Source of the DNA: Homarus americanus
Lineage: Eukaryota > Arthropoda > Malacostraca > Decapoda > Nephropidae
Assembly (NCBI RefSeq): GCF_018991925.1
Contig: NW_024737042.1
Location: forward strand, 21,064,518 to 21,128,517
Direction: 5' to 3'
Length of the DNA stretch: 64,000 nucleotides
The notes below the pieces were generated by a model. That model had not been told where the DNA came from and did not search any database. It saw only the letters and a list, made by a program, of their open reading frames with translations. Below, in pieces: positions 11,341-22,014 of this stretch (positions within the stretch are counted from its first letter, which is position 1; every line of letters starts with the position of its first letter). Position numbers and translations under genes: made by a program.

Positions 11341-12560
11341 GGAGACGCGGACTGGGCGTGTCACTCAAATAGTTCTCCCACACACTTACAGACAACATGT
11401 TCTAGCTCTGGCCCATGACGGTCGCTTTTCTGGGCATCAAGGTGTCCGAAAGACATTCAACAGGCTGGCCAGAAAGTTCTATTGGCCAGGTATGAGGAGA
11501 GATGTCACTAAATATTGTAAGTACTGTCATTTTTGTCAAAAGGTAGGCACAGCCAATCAGGCTATTCCACCTTTTCCACTTGTAAGATTACCTCACGTAC
11601 CTGAGCCCTTTACAACAGTACAGTGTGACATTGTAGGCCCTCTGCCTAAAACTTCTAGTGGGTTTGAATATGTATTTACAGTCATTGATACCTCTAGTAG
11701 GTACTTGCATGCTGTACCTCTTAGGAAAGTTACTGCTAAGGCCCTTGTTAAATGTTTGCTTAACTTGTTTATCCACTTTGGGTTGCCGTACCGTGTTCAA
11801 ACGGAGGGTGCTTCATATTTTGTAGGAAAAGTTTTCAAGGAAGCCCTAACAGAGTTGGGAATAGTTCATTGTGTATCTTCTCCTTACCACCCCCAGACTC
11901 AGGGTGCAGTAGAACGTTCACACCAAACCTTAAAAACTATTTTGCGCAAGTATGCTTTGCAGTATGAGTCTTCTTGGGATATAGATTTACCTTATATTTT
12001 GTTTGTTCTTCGGGATGCCCCGAATGAAACCACAGGTTTCACCCCTTACGAGCTTGTTTTCGCTCATCAAGTAAGAGGTCCTTTGCACATAGTTAGATTG
12101 TTAGGTAGCAGTGAAGAGAGCATTAGCGTATTAAGCTTAGTAGGAAACGTTAGAGAGAAGCTTCTAAGATGTTGGAGCCTTGCCACAGACCACTTACAGC
12201 AGTCGCAGTCCAAGACCAAGACATGGTACGACAAGCGTGCCAGACACAGAGAGCTCCAGATAGGAGATCAAGTTCTCATTCTCTTGCCGAGACATGGACA
12301 GCCGCTCCATGCGAAGTTTAGTGGGCCATATAGAGTGGTGAAGAAGGTAATCCCCACAAATTATATTATCTCTTCCCCTGACAGGCGCCGACTACAGTGC
12401 TTATGTAACGTCAACACCATCAAGCTGTACCACACACGCCCAGCATCCCCATCTGTTGCTGATGATCCAGTTTCCGTGTGTGCTGTTGACACTTTCTCGG
12501 TAGACGGTGAGAAAGAAGAGGAAGAAGAAGGGGCAAGTCCACTCGCCCTGTCATCAGTCA
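11341..12560 (+). pseudogene. Element B integrase, located upstream of RT
   Basis: GRFSGHQGVRKTFN and YCKYCHFCQKVG form the HHCC zinc module. The core has Asp in QCDIVGPLP (11627-11629) and the catalytic Glu in GAVERSHQTLK (11912-11914). Where the second Asp is expected, the sequence is TEGASYFVG (codon 11804-11806), a Glu, so the DDE triad appears damaged. A C-terminal GPYRVVKK motif of GPY/F type follows at about 12327. The same open frame runs on into RT, so integrase clearly precedes RT on one polyprotein. Confidence 0.92.
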
Positions 12561-13330
12561 GGGTTTGGCAGTCCAACTCCGTGGAGTTGCAGGAGAAGCT
12601 ACAGCATCTACCGGGCTGTACCACTGCCGTGGTGCATGATATTGATGTTGGTTCTGCTAAGCCTATCAAGCAGGCTCCCTACCATATCCATCCGAGCCAG
12701 GTGGAGGAAGTGAAGCAGGAGTTGGCCAACATGGAGTCCATGGGCATCATTGAACCAGCGACCAGCGAGTGGTGCTCACCAGTCACTCTCGTACCGAAGA
12801 AGGACGGCACTCTTCGATTCTGCATCGACTTCCGCAAGGTCAACGCCGTCACCAGCAAGGACAGCTTCCCTCTACCAAGAGTCGACGACTGCATCGAAGC
12901 AATCGGGAACGCCAAGTTCCTCTCTAAGATTGATTGCCTTCGAGGGTTTTGGCAAGTACCATTGACCCGTCGTGCTAAAGACATCTCCAGTTTTGTGACA
13001 TTAGGTAAAACCTATAAATTTAATGTTATGCCTTTCGGGCTTTGCAATGCCCCTGCCACCTTTCAAAGGGTGATGTCACAATTCACGGCAATTTGCCTGG
13101 TTGTGTAGTATATTTAGATGATGTTGTAATTTTTTCTGACACTTGGTCAGACCATTTATGTCAGCTAGACGTTCTCTTCACTGAGTTAGAAAATGTAGGA
13201 CTTGTTATAAACTTTGCTAAGTTAGAATTTGTGTGCTCAACTTTTGTATCTGGGACATGTAATTGGGTTGGGGAAACTTGCTCCTCCCACAGCAAGGTGT
13301 GACACTATTTCTCAGATGCCTGTTCCATGT
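12561..13330 (+). pseudogene. Element B reverse transcriptase
   Basis: Continuous with integrase to about 13090: WCSPVTLVPKKDGTLRFCID, then LSKIDCLRGFWQVPL and NVMPFGLCNAPATFQRVM. A frameshift near 13090 moves the YLDD box (13111-13122) to another frame, and a second shift near 13240 follows. All RT motifs A to C are recognisable, including KID with the catalytic Asp. The break between MPFGL and YLDD inactivates it. Confidence 0.92.
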
Positions 13331-13915
13331 AACAAACGACAAGTCCGCAGATTTTTGGGTTGTGTGGGTTATTACCGGAGATATACTTGTAATTTTGCCT
13401 AGTTGGCACTACCCCTTACTGAATTGTTGAAGAAGGGTAATATTTTTTGTAGGACTTCAAGGTGTCAGGATTCTTTTCAAAGCTTGGAAAATGTATTATG
13501 CTCATACCCTATTTTGAGAGCCCCTAATTTTTCTAAGCCTTTCAAGCTAGCCTGTGATGCTAGTGATCTTGCTGCAGGTTCTGCCCTGTTGCAAGAGGAT
13601 GATGACAGTGTAGACCACCCAGTGGCATTTTATAGTAAAAAATTCAATCCAGCTTAAACCCGCTATGCAACAGTGGAAAAAGAATTGCTGTCAATTATCC
13701 TAGCTTTGCAACATTTCAGTTATTATTTATTATCAAGTGGGCCTATTGTAATTTATACCGATCACAAACCATTGCAGTTTCTCAAAACATTCAAGTTAAA
13801 AAACCAGAGATTAATTTGCTGGAGTTTGTTCCTTCAGAACTATAATTTATATGTTACACATGTTAAGGGTTCAGACAATGTGCTGGCTGATCTGTTATCT
13901 AGACCCACAGAATAA
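13331..13915 (+). pseudogene. Element B connection and RNase H
   Basis: RRFLGCVGYYRRY begins the connection. RNase H residues are visible in KLACDASDLAAGSALL (Asp), TVEKELLSIILAL (Glu), VIYTDHKPLQFL (Asp) and DNVLADLLSR (Asp). In-frame stops lie at about 13400 and 13655. The final TAA (13913-13915) ends pol. No env-like frame lies between it and the 3' LTR, only about 55 bp. Confidence 0.88.
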
Positions 13916-13960
13916 ACACTTATGTCATATCAAAATTTGTGCAAGCAAAAATTTTATTTT

Positions 13961-13971
13961 ATGGGGGGAAG
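13961..13971 (+). promoter_or_regulatory. Polypurine tract of element B
   Basis: ATGGGGGGAAG abuts the first base of the 3' LTR (TGTTACG at 13972), as expected of the plus-strand primer. Confidence 0.8.
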
Positions 13972-14578
13972 TGTTACGACTGTGTCGTATTTTTCTATTA
14001 TTTTTTATAACAAGCTTCCATGTTAATCCATATTATTCCTGTAATGATGTGTTATATTTACTATTATATATTCTAGTCACCTTACCCTGTGCAGTTAAGG
14101 TTTTAACTGTTAATATTTGTTCAAGCCCATCTTATTTCTTCATTTAGTATTGTAACAAGCATTCTTTGTTTCTCTAACGACCATCTGCATCGTTAAGCGA
14201 CCCATGTTTCACAGGCGTGTCGCACTGGCCGGAGCCGACCTTATATATAGTACCCCACTATAGTTAATTTCAGTGTTAGTTATTTTATATGTTCATGCAG
14301 TGTTAACGTAATCCAGTGCTTTATTTTTATTCTATATGTTTAAGCAGTTCTTTTGATGTTTCGATGGTTTAGTATCATTTGTGTCTTAAAAGTTTCGATA
14401 GTGAATACATTTGTTGTGACAGCCTACGAGGCTCTTTATTGTGTTAGTAATTAATTAAATTAAATTCTTAAAAGTTTACTTTTTTTATTTATATTCCCTT
14501 TTGATTTACTTCACTTCTTTTATTTTTTTGGTTACGCCTAGAGCCTGGATATTAAAGTAAATTAAGAGATGGCGTAAC
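13972..14578 (+). repeat. 3' LTR of element B, internally deleted
   Basis: This aligns to the 5' LTR from TGTTACGAC onward but lacks about 200 bp corresponding to roughly 8653-8861. It ends GGCGTAAC, with the last A of the family terminus displaced. Element C begins at the next base. Confidence 0.9.
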
Positions 14579-15823
14579 TGTAGTGATGGTTTGTCAGACC
14601 ACAGCTTACATTGCGAGGAAAGCCAGACTTGACCCGACATTAGGGAGGTCAAAAGTATAGGGTATCTCTTGCGGCTGACCAGGGTTACAAATCAACTAGC
14701 TCCCCTCCCATGTGACATGTCACCACAACAGACATGTAAGAAGGCACCAGCCGACTCTCTTCCAATATACAATAACCTACTCTCTGAACAAAGGCCGGAC
14801 CTGACCTCACATTAGCCAGGTCAAATGTAACCCTCGGAGCCCAACTCAAGGGGCCACAAATCAACCAGGGCCTCTCATGTCACACGGCCCCACCTGATGA
14901 CTTCTCCAGAAAGTACGTCTTAAATCTCAGAAACTCCAGTCTGACCCGACATTAGGGAGGTCAAGTGTAGGGGAACTCTCACGGTTGCTCTCCCAATATA
15001 CACACGGCCCCACCTGATGACTTTCCCAGATAGTTTCTGAAAAGTCCAGACCTGACCTCACATTGGCCAGGTCAAATGTAAGGAGACCCTTTGCCGCCCC
15101 CCCCTCCCCGACCAGCTGAACCTGACGGCTCGCATCCCAATATATAGGACGTCCTAGTCCTCCCTCAGGGAATTTGGCAGAGTCAGAGAGAGAGACACAC
15201 AGGGATCGGAGGAGGAGGTCCACCTCAGCCGAGTCCCGCTCACGGGAGGAGAGTCATGCAGGACTTTCCTCCCCGACTTCCCTCCGGTGTCCCAGCTAAG
15301 CAGTCGCCCTCCCGACACCAGTGTCCCAGCTAAGCAGTCGCCCTCCCGACACCAGTGTTAAAGCTAAGCAGTCGCCCTCCCGACACCAGTGTTAAAGCTA
15401 AGCAGTCTCCCTGCTAAGCCTTCCCCTAGGTCACGTGAGTGTTTGTCAGAGCTTTCCATGGGATGAGTTACCTACGTGGGAAGTGTATTCATTTCATGTT
15501 CGTGTCCGAGAATCAGTGTCTAGTAACGTAATATGATGTCCTAGTAACGTAAATATAATGTCCTAGTAACTTCAATAGAAGGTGTTATTAATGTGTCCAT
15601 GTCATGTTCGTAATTAATAAAGAGTTGTAACGAAGCAGTGTTTGAGAAGTCGCCTTTAAGAACGTGATAGATGTGTATTGACGTGTAAGACACGACCAGT
15701 GTACGATAAGAGTAAATAACTATCACGGCCACGCTACCAAAATCTTCCTCTCTTTATACTCTTATACTATCAATATTCTATTTATATGTAATCTTCTTCT
15801 TGTGAATATTTTGTAGCATTACA
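14579..15823 (+). repeat. 5' LTR of element C
   Basis: Starts TGTAGTGATGGTTTG and ends GCATTACA. It contains repeated short motifs built on GACCTGACCTCACATT and GACATTAGGGAGGTCAA, a TATATAG box at about 15142 and a 34-bp tandem array (15287-15412). It matches the 3' LTR closely. Confidence 0.9.
15287..15412 (+). repeat. 34-bp tandem repeat inside element C 5' LTR
   Basis: About four units built on CAGCTAAGCAGTCGCCCTCC. The equivalent array is at 19292-19418 in the other LTR, so it belongs to the family and did not arise after insertion. Confidence 0.85.
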
Positions 15824-16330
15824 ATGGCGGCAGCGCACTTAAAGTAAGAACTCACGCCTCTTAACTTTAGTGTTCAGTACAGTGATAGTTAGAATCTTTT
15901 GAAGTAATCTCGTAACTATCTTGACGAAGCAGGCAGTACAAGGGTGGTTGCATTCGTAACATTATATTGGCGGCAGCGAACTATATGTAATTCACGCTTT
16001 CCTCGTCCCTTGTTATTGGTAACAGTGTACTTAACGTAAACCCATGCCCTCCCTCATTTTAGCCATAACACCTGACTCGTTGTTTGAGTATTGTTCGAAA
16101 GTGCGTGATAAGGAGTTCATGCAAGATATAGTTTCATTATATTGGCGGCAGCGTACTATATGTAACTCACGCCTTCCTTGTCCCTTGTTATAGGTGACAG
16201 CGAACTATATATGTAATTCACGCCTCCCTCGCTTAGTTATTATAATGGTAGCAGCGAACTTAACGTAAACTCACGCCTTCCCTCGGTTAGCCATAACACC
16301 TGGCTCGTTTCATCCTTCATTTGATTCAGT
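15824..16330 (+). repeat. Reiterated PBS-like motif downstream of element C 5' LTR
   Basis: The PBS-like core GGCGGCAGCG appears right after the LTR (about 15827) and recurs in variant form at about 15968, 16143, 16195 (GTGACAGCGAAC) and 16246 (GGTAGCAGCGAAC). Each is followed by AACTTAACGTAAACTCACGCC-like sequence. This looks like tandem amplification of the leader rather than chance. A comparable TGGCAGCGAACA lies next to the 5' LTR of element A (23461-23472, minus strand), which suggests a shared primer tRNA. Confidence 0.7.
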
Positions 16331-18584
16331 CTAAGTATTGTCTACAATTGTGTAATAAGTAATTCCTGTGTCGTAGCGTCGTAGCGTGAAAAGTGTCCTA
16401 GTGTGTCACCGTTACAGCTCAAGTAAATGTCTCTCGTCGTGGTATGCGCGAATTTTTTTTTTTTTTCTAGAAATATGTTCAGTGCTTAACGTAATTTCTC
16501 AGTGTTCCCCGCGTTCTGTGAAGTTCTCAGTATCCCAAGTGCATTTTAATTGTCGGTCAGTGTTAAATGTACCCATTGTGTTTTAGCGATAGAAGCGGTG
16601 TCTGTACTAACTGTTATAACTTAACATGTCTTTTAACCTACATCCTCCTCCCTGTCCTAACCCTCACCTCACCCTCCGTACCCATCCGTTCCCGCCTCGC
16701 TCCGCCCTGCCCTGCCCTACCCCGCCCCACCCCGCCCCGCGCCCCGTCCCGGTTACGCCACTCTACACCTCAGGCCTTCCCTAGGTCACGCGCGCATCAT
16801 GGCCGAATGTTTCCCGCCCCGCCCGCCCGTGTGACCACCAATGTTTTGTCCTGTGAGTTATGCTTCGAAATTGGTGGTTAGTGTTACTTAACATTGCGAT
16901 AATTACAGAGCTTCACTCAGTGTGTATTTATGCTAGTATGATTTGTAATGTACTCTTTGACGCGTAGTGATAAATAATATTCAATGTAGTGAGCAGAGCT
17001 TCACTCCCCGACCCAGCCTAATGAGAAAATTGTCGTGACGGAAATAATAGTTACCAAACATTGACGTAACGTATAAAGTAAATATTTGTTTTTTTTTGCG
17101 AATGCACTTCCAACTAATCCATCATCCCTTTAGGATTGTTTCTGTCAAATGTCACACACAGTACCGCCCCATGGCTAGCCGGAATCCGGCCACAGCACAT
17201 ATAAGAAGAGAAGATGCAGCGTGAGGAATGCAGCACCACACCCGCCACACACCACCCCACTTCTTTCAAGTCCTACCTGTCTAGGATTAAGAAGAGTTTA
17301 TATTTTTCTACTAGGAAGTTAAGGAGTGTGGAATGAAGTGCCACACAACGAACCCTGGTGAGCCCAGCCAGGGAGGGATTCACCACTGTGGAAGGTGTAA
17401 GACAGGACGGTCTTTGGTCTCGCCGACACTCACGTACGGAGGGCGAGGCCTGGTCCGCGGAACCTGCCTTACGAGTCATCTAAGGAGACGACAGCCCAAA
17501 CAGTGGACCGGCTTTCATCCCAGCCGGAGAGGGCCGACGGCAGATGAACAGAAAATCGTCTGGAATATGTTGAAAACGAAGATGTATAAAGGAATACAGA
17601 TGGAGCAGAAAAATTCATCTGGAATATGACGGAAAACGAAGATGTATAAAGAAACGCAGATGAACAGAAAAATCATCTGGAATATGAAAATGCTCTAAAC
17701 GTAGAGGAAGCGCAGGTGAACAGAAAAATCATCTGGAATATTATAGAAACCAGGAGGAAGTGAGAAGAAGTCAGATGTGGTGACACGACCTACAAAGTGC
17801 GGTATTGAAGAAAGAAAAACGTGCTATGTGAAGACAGAAGAGACGCTGTGCTGACATCAGAAGAAAGTCGACGATGACAAGATGGATAATCAGAAGGACC
17901 AATCGACTACCGTTGTTGTGCTGCCAGCATTCCTTATTTTCAGATACCAGCTGGATGGAGGACTTGAGCCATGCTGAACCCAACAAATGTACTGATGTTG
18001 TTGATGTTGCTGATGTGTAATAAAAAGATATAACACCCTAACATGTTAAGCAGGAGCATTTTGTATGAAGTATTTCATTCTCTGATTTTTGTTAACATGT
18101 ACTACAAAGAATGTTTTTTAAAAAAAAGATTAGTCACTTTTTCTATGAGTTCATTTGATCAATGTTTTGCACTACGAAACACAATGTTGTAGCCATTTAC
18201 TGACTGAGATGAATTATTATTTTGACACGGCCTGGTTAGGCAATGTAACACCTGTTTTTGTTTGTAGAATGTGATTTGCAAGTTTGCCTCGGACACTATG
18301 CTAGATATGAAGGATCTTTAGATCACTCTATGTTCACTTACTGTGTATGTATTTTATTTTTTTTCTCCTGTCATAGAAGCTTTAATCTTGGCGGGAGGTA
18401 TAGTAAGCTTTGTCAGATCAAACTATGCCAGTAGAAAAACATACATCTCTAATGTTATAATTTATAAAATGTAAGGATGCATTATCGCCTCAGGGACTAT
18501 ATTAGATACTGCACATGATGTTACTGTCTACTTTAAATGTATCATCAGTTCTCTGAGCATGAAAGCTTTGGTCTTGGCGGGAGG
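16331..18584 (+). other. Element C internal region, non-coding
   Basis: No retroelement protein motif in any frame. It contains a short tandem array (17535-17760; four variants of GAACAGAAAAATCATCTGGA) and a duplicated 3' segment: 18290-18420 resembles 18480-18610, including two copies of a CTTGGCGGGAGGT tract. The longest frames (about 100 codons at 16567 and 17333) are proline- or arginine-biased and unlike known proteins. Confidence 0.65.
18573..18584 (+). promoter_or_regulatory. Polypurine-like tract of element C
   Basis: TTGGCGGGAGG abuts the start of the right LTR. A second copy, TTGGCGGGAGGTATAG, at about 18389-18404 is followed by degenerate LTR-start sequence. Confidence 0.6.
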
Positions 18585-19804
18585 TGTAGTGATGGTTTGT
18601 CAGACCACAGCTTACATCGCGAGGAAAGCCAGACTTGACCCGACATTAGGGAGGTCAAAAGTATAGGGTATCTCTTGCGGCTGACCAGGGTTACAAATCA
18701 ACTAGCTCCCCTCCCATGTGACATGTCACCACAACAGACATGTAAGAAGGCACCAGCCGACTCTCTTCCAATATACAATAACCTACTCTCTGAACAAAGG
18801 CCGGACCTGACCTCACATTAGCCAGGTCAAATGTAACCCTCGGAGCCCAACTCAAGGGGCCACAAATCAACCAGGGCCTCTCATGTCACACGGCCCCACC
18901 TGATGACTTCTCCAGAAAGTACGTCTTACATCTCAGAAACTCCAGTCTGACCCGACATTAGGGAGGTCAAGTGTAGGGGAACTCTCACGGTTGCTCTCCC
19001 AATATACACGGCCCCACCTGATGACTTTCCCAGATAGTTTCTGAAAAGTCCAGACCTGACCTCACATTGGCCAGGTCAAATGTAAGGAGACCCTTCGCCG
19101 CCCCCCCCCCACCCCGACCAGCTGAACCTGACGGCTCGCATCCCAATATATAGGACGTCCTAGTCCTCCCTCAGGGAATTTGGCAGAGTCAGAGAGAGAG
19201 ACACACAGGGATCGGAGGAGGAGGTCCACCACAGCCGAGTCCCGCTCACGGGAGGAGAGTCTTGCAGGACTTCCCTCCCCGACTTCCCTCCGGTGTCCCA
19301 GCTAAGCAGTCGCCCTCCCGACACCAGTGTCCCAGCTAAGCAGTCGCCCGCCCGACACCAGTGTCCCAGCTAAGCAGTCGCCCTCCCGACACCAGTGTTC
19401 CAGCTAAGCAGTCTCCTTGCTAGGCCTCCCCTAGGTCACGTGAGTGTTTGTCAGAGCTTTCCACGGGATGAGTTACTTATGTGGGAAGTGTATTCATTTC
19501 ATGTTCGTGTCCGAGAATCAGTGTCTAGTAACATAATAATGTCCTAGTAACTTTCAATAGAAGGTGTTATTAATGTGTCCATGTCATGTTCGTAATTAAT
19601 AAAGAGTTGTAACGAAGCAGTGTTTGACAAGTCGCCCTCAAGAACGTAATAGATGTGTATTGACGTATAAGATACGATAAGTGTACGATAAGTGTAAATA
19701 TCTATCACGGCCACGCTACCAAAAATCTTCCTCTCTTTATACTCTTATACTATCAATATTCTACCTATATGTAATCTTCTTCTTGTGAGTTTTGTCTCAT
19801 TACA
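18585..19804 (+). repeat. 3' LTR of element C
   Basis: Near-identical to 14579-15823, differing by single substitutions, a small gap around 15540 relative to 19535 and a longer C-run at about 19101-19110. It is followed by TAAC (TSD) and then ACTC, the far TSD copy of element B. Confidence 0.9.
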
Positions 19805-19808
19805 TAAC

Positions 19809-20480
19809 ACTCATAATCCATCGTCCTTGTAGTAGGAGCGTTGGACAACACATTCACCCTTGCGGAGAGCACTGGTACAGATGTGTGCATGGCACTGCAG
19901 GAAATACCATTAACAGTGATAGTATGTTTGCTTGGCTGAACATCTATCAAATTAGATTTAAGAGTTGGAAGACCTATTAAACCATCAGCTGATAAATTAA
20001 AGTCTTGGACCACATAAAAATCTGCAGAAAAGGATATACCACGTCTAGAAAAACGTAGTGGTAGTGTTACCATTCCTGTTATGTCCAGCTGAGTACAGGA
20101 AACTCCTAAGAGATCTGTGTCAGTAGGTCGAATCAAAAATTCTCTGTGAGGGAATCTTCGTTGTAACTCTTGATAGGATACCAAAGAAAGTACGTTTGTA
20201 CAAGCACCCGTATCAATGTCTAACGCTAACTTGACTGACCCAACCCTCGCCGGAATTGATAACACTTCCGCTTTGGTTAGCGCCTCTATTAACGAGGCTG
20301 TAACAGAAGCGTTGTCGCGTGTTGGTAGTGGTGTAGCTACCCTATGTCGGTCTGGGACTGACGCTGGTCTTCCCCCGACTTCTTGTGAAAACGACGGTTC
20401 AGCTTACCGTGGTGGGATACCTGGGGTAACTCCATCCCTATTTGTCGACATCGTCGGACTGCTGAACAATCCTCCGTAGT
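19809..20480 (-). pseudogene. Element A aspartic protease
   Basis: The minus-strand frame includes LALDIDTGACTNVLSL, with the D-T-G triad at 20206-20214, and GLIGLPTLKSNLID, the flap-distal G-L-P motif typical of retropepsins. It ends abruptly at 19809-19812, the junction with the B/C insertion; the matching downstream sequence resumes at 8365. The open frame 19765-20265 overruns into the element C LTR, which is an artefact of the insertion. Confidence 0.85.
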
Positions 20481-21736
20481 ATGGGTGGGAGAATCTAGGT
20501 ATAAACACTACACATCAGCTGTCTGGTCTGAAGCAGACCTGGTTTGAGCAGCTGTTGCATAAGTCTTAGGTGGGCCTAGTCGCTGTGGTGGTTTGTTTTT
20601 AAACTTAGCACCACTTCATTGAAGTTGGTAACAGAAATTAACAGTATGACCATTTTCTTGCAATGAGTGCATACTAAGTGTTGCTTCTTTGTTGCTGAGT
20701 TCTTAGGAACTCGTTGCTGAAATGACGCTACAGGTGTTTCTGTCGTTGCTAGGGGAGTACGTGATAATTTAATAGCGATCTTGACTGCATAATCCAAAAT
20801 ATCCTTATTGGGCTTATAATCATGTGTCTTTGCATGAATATATGCCGGGTCACGGATTGTTAGGAGGAAACCAAGGAACTCCATTAATTGTGCAAAATTA
20901 TCTAGAGACATATTATTCTGTTCGTCCACTCAGGGTGAACCACCAAAATTGGTTAAGATATCTTGACTGACCTCGCCAGCAAGAGAAACACTTCTCATCG
21001 TTTCTTCTGCACGTATCGTCCGTGGTAGGCGATCATCCCACCAAAACATCCAATTCAGGTGACTCTGCTGTGCGCCTAATTCAAATAAACCATTTAAAGT
21101 CTTCCTAAACTTCGCATAAGTGGAGTGAGCAAGCCACTCTCCTCCAGGTGCTTGCTTGCTTAAGTCCCTTCTTTGATATGACCGCTTTGCGTTCATCATC
21201 ACCTGTTATTTGAATGTTTTTCATTACATCTTCACATGACCTTAAAAATGTGGTTACACGATAGTCATCCTCCGCCGTAAACTAACGGATGCTATCACTG
21301 CGGGTTAATACTTTAACAATGTTAGATTTGTTAGATGACATGTTGATGTTAGATGTAGCCATGGTTCGTGAGTTGCTAGACAACTTGGATCTAATTGGAA
21401 GATGTGTGGCTGCAAGAGGGAAACTAATCTGACACACTGTGAGATTCTGTAGACTGAGAGGTATCCTGCCTGTAATCAGGTTTTGTATTGTACGTATTGC
21501 CTGACCTTAGGGTTCCACGACATAAATTGTCATGCAATTCATCACTTAAGTGTTCACTGCTCTCAACAGAAATGTCTCGCAGTAAGGGCGCTTGGGTTTC
21601 TTGCGAATCTATTAATTCTGTGTTCAGTATTGACATTAGTACCAGTAGCTTGTACAGTAATGGACTTGAGTGCATCTTCAGAATTATCTGAAACGTTATT
21701 ATAAATCTCCTTCAAATCGGCAATATCTGAACTCAT
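20481..21736 (-). pseudogene. Element A gag
   Basis: The probable start is the ATG at 21734-21736 (MSSDIADLKEIYNNV). The frame shifts several times and has stops near 21290 and 20928. The central part (FRKTLNGLFELGAQQ, then WDDRLPRTIRAEE) is helical and gag-like. CTHCKK near 20670 is the start of a CX2C zinc knuckle whose remaining ligands are lost to a frameshift. The capsid family was not identified. Confidence 0.7.
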
Positions 21737-21897
21737 AAAATTAAAAAAAAATCATCCATCTATGTTAAATAGACATGAAAAGTCAGTCTACACAAAAACT
21801 TTGCCTAGCCATTTACAGTAAATGTTTGAAAAATATCTTAATAATTGGCAAGATACAGAAAAATATTAATATATATTACTGGTTTTCGAAAACTTCA

Positions 21898-22014
<117 letters not shown>

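Larger units (their letters stand above)
8366..14578 (+). mobile_element. Ty3/gypsy element B with Gmr1-like domain order (gag-PR-INT-RT-RH)
   Basis: Two LTRs (8366-9171, 13972-14578) of the form TGTTACG...CGTAACA flank a plus-strand gag-pol. Integrase precedes RT, unlike canonical gypsy elements. The 5' flank ACTC (8362-8365) recurs at 19809-19812, beyond element C, giving a 4-bp TSD. A solo LTR of the same family at 50402-51170 has a clean 4-bp TSD, AGGT, which confirms the LTR boundaries. The element has about five in-frame stops and at least three frameshifts and is dead. Confidence 0.9.
14579..19804 (+). mobile_element. Element C: large LTR element without coding capacity (LARD-like)
   Basis: Two long near-identical LTRs (14579-15823, 1245 bp; 18585-19804, 1220 bp) start TGTA and end TACA. 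They surround a 2.76-kb internal region in which I see no gag, protease, RT or integrase motif. TAAC flanks both sides (14575-14578, 19805-19808), a 4-bp TSD. A purine tract precedes the right LTR and a PBS-like motif follows the left one. Long LTRs around a non-coding interior fit a large retrotransposon derivative mobilised in trans. Orientation is inferred from the PBS and purine tract. Confidence 0.88.

Noticed and set aside
16567..16881. 104-codon proline/arginine-rich frame in element C
   Set aside because: Composition follows a C-rich tract; no domain, and it lies in the non-coding interior of an LTR element.
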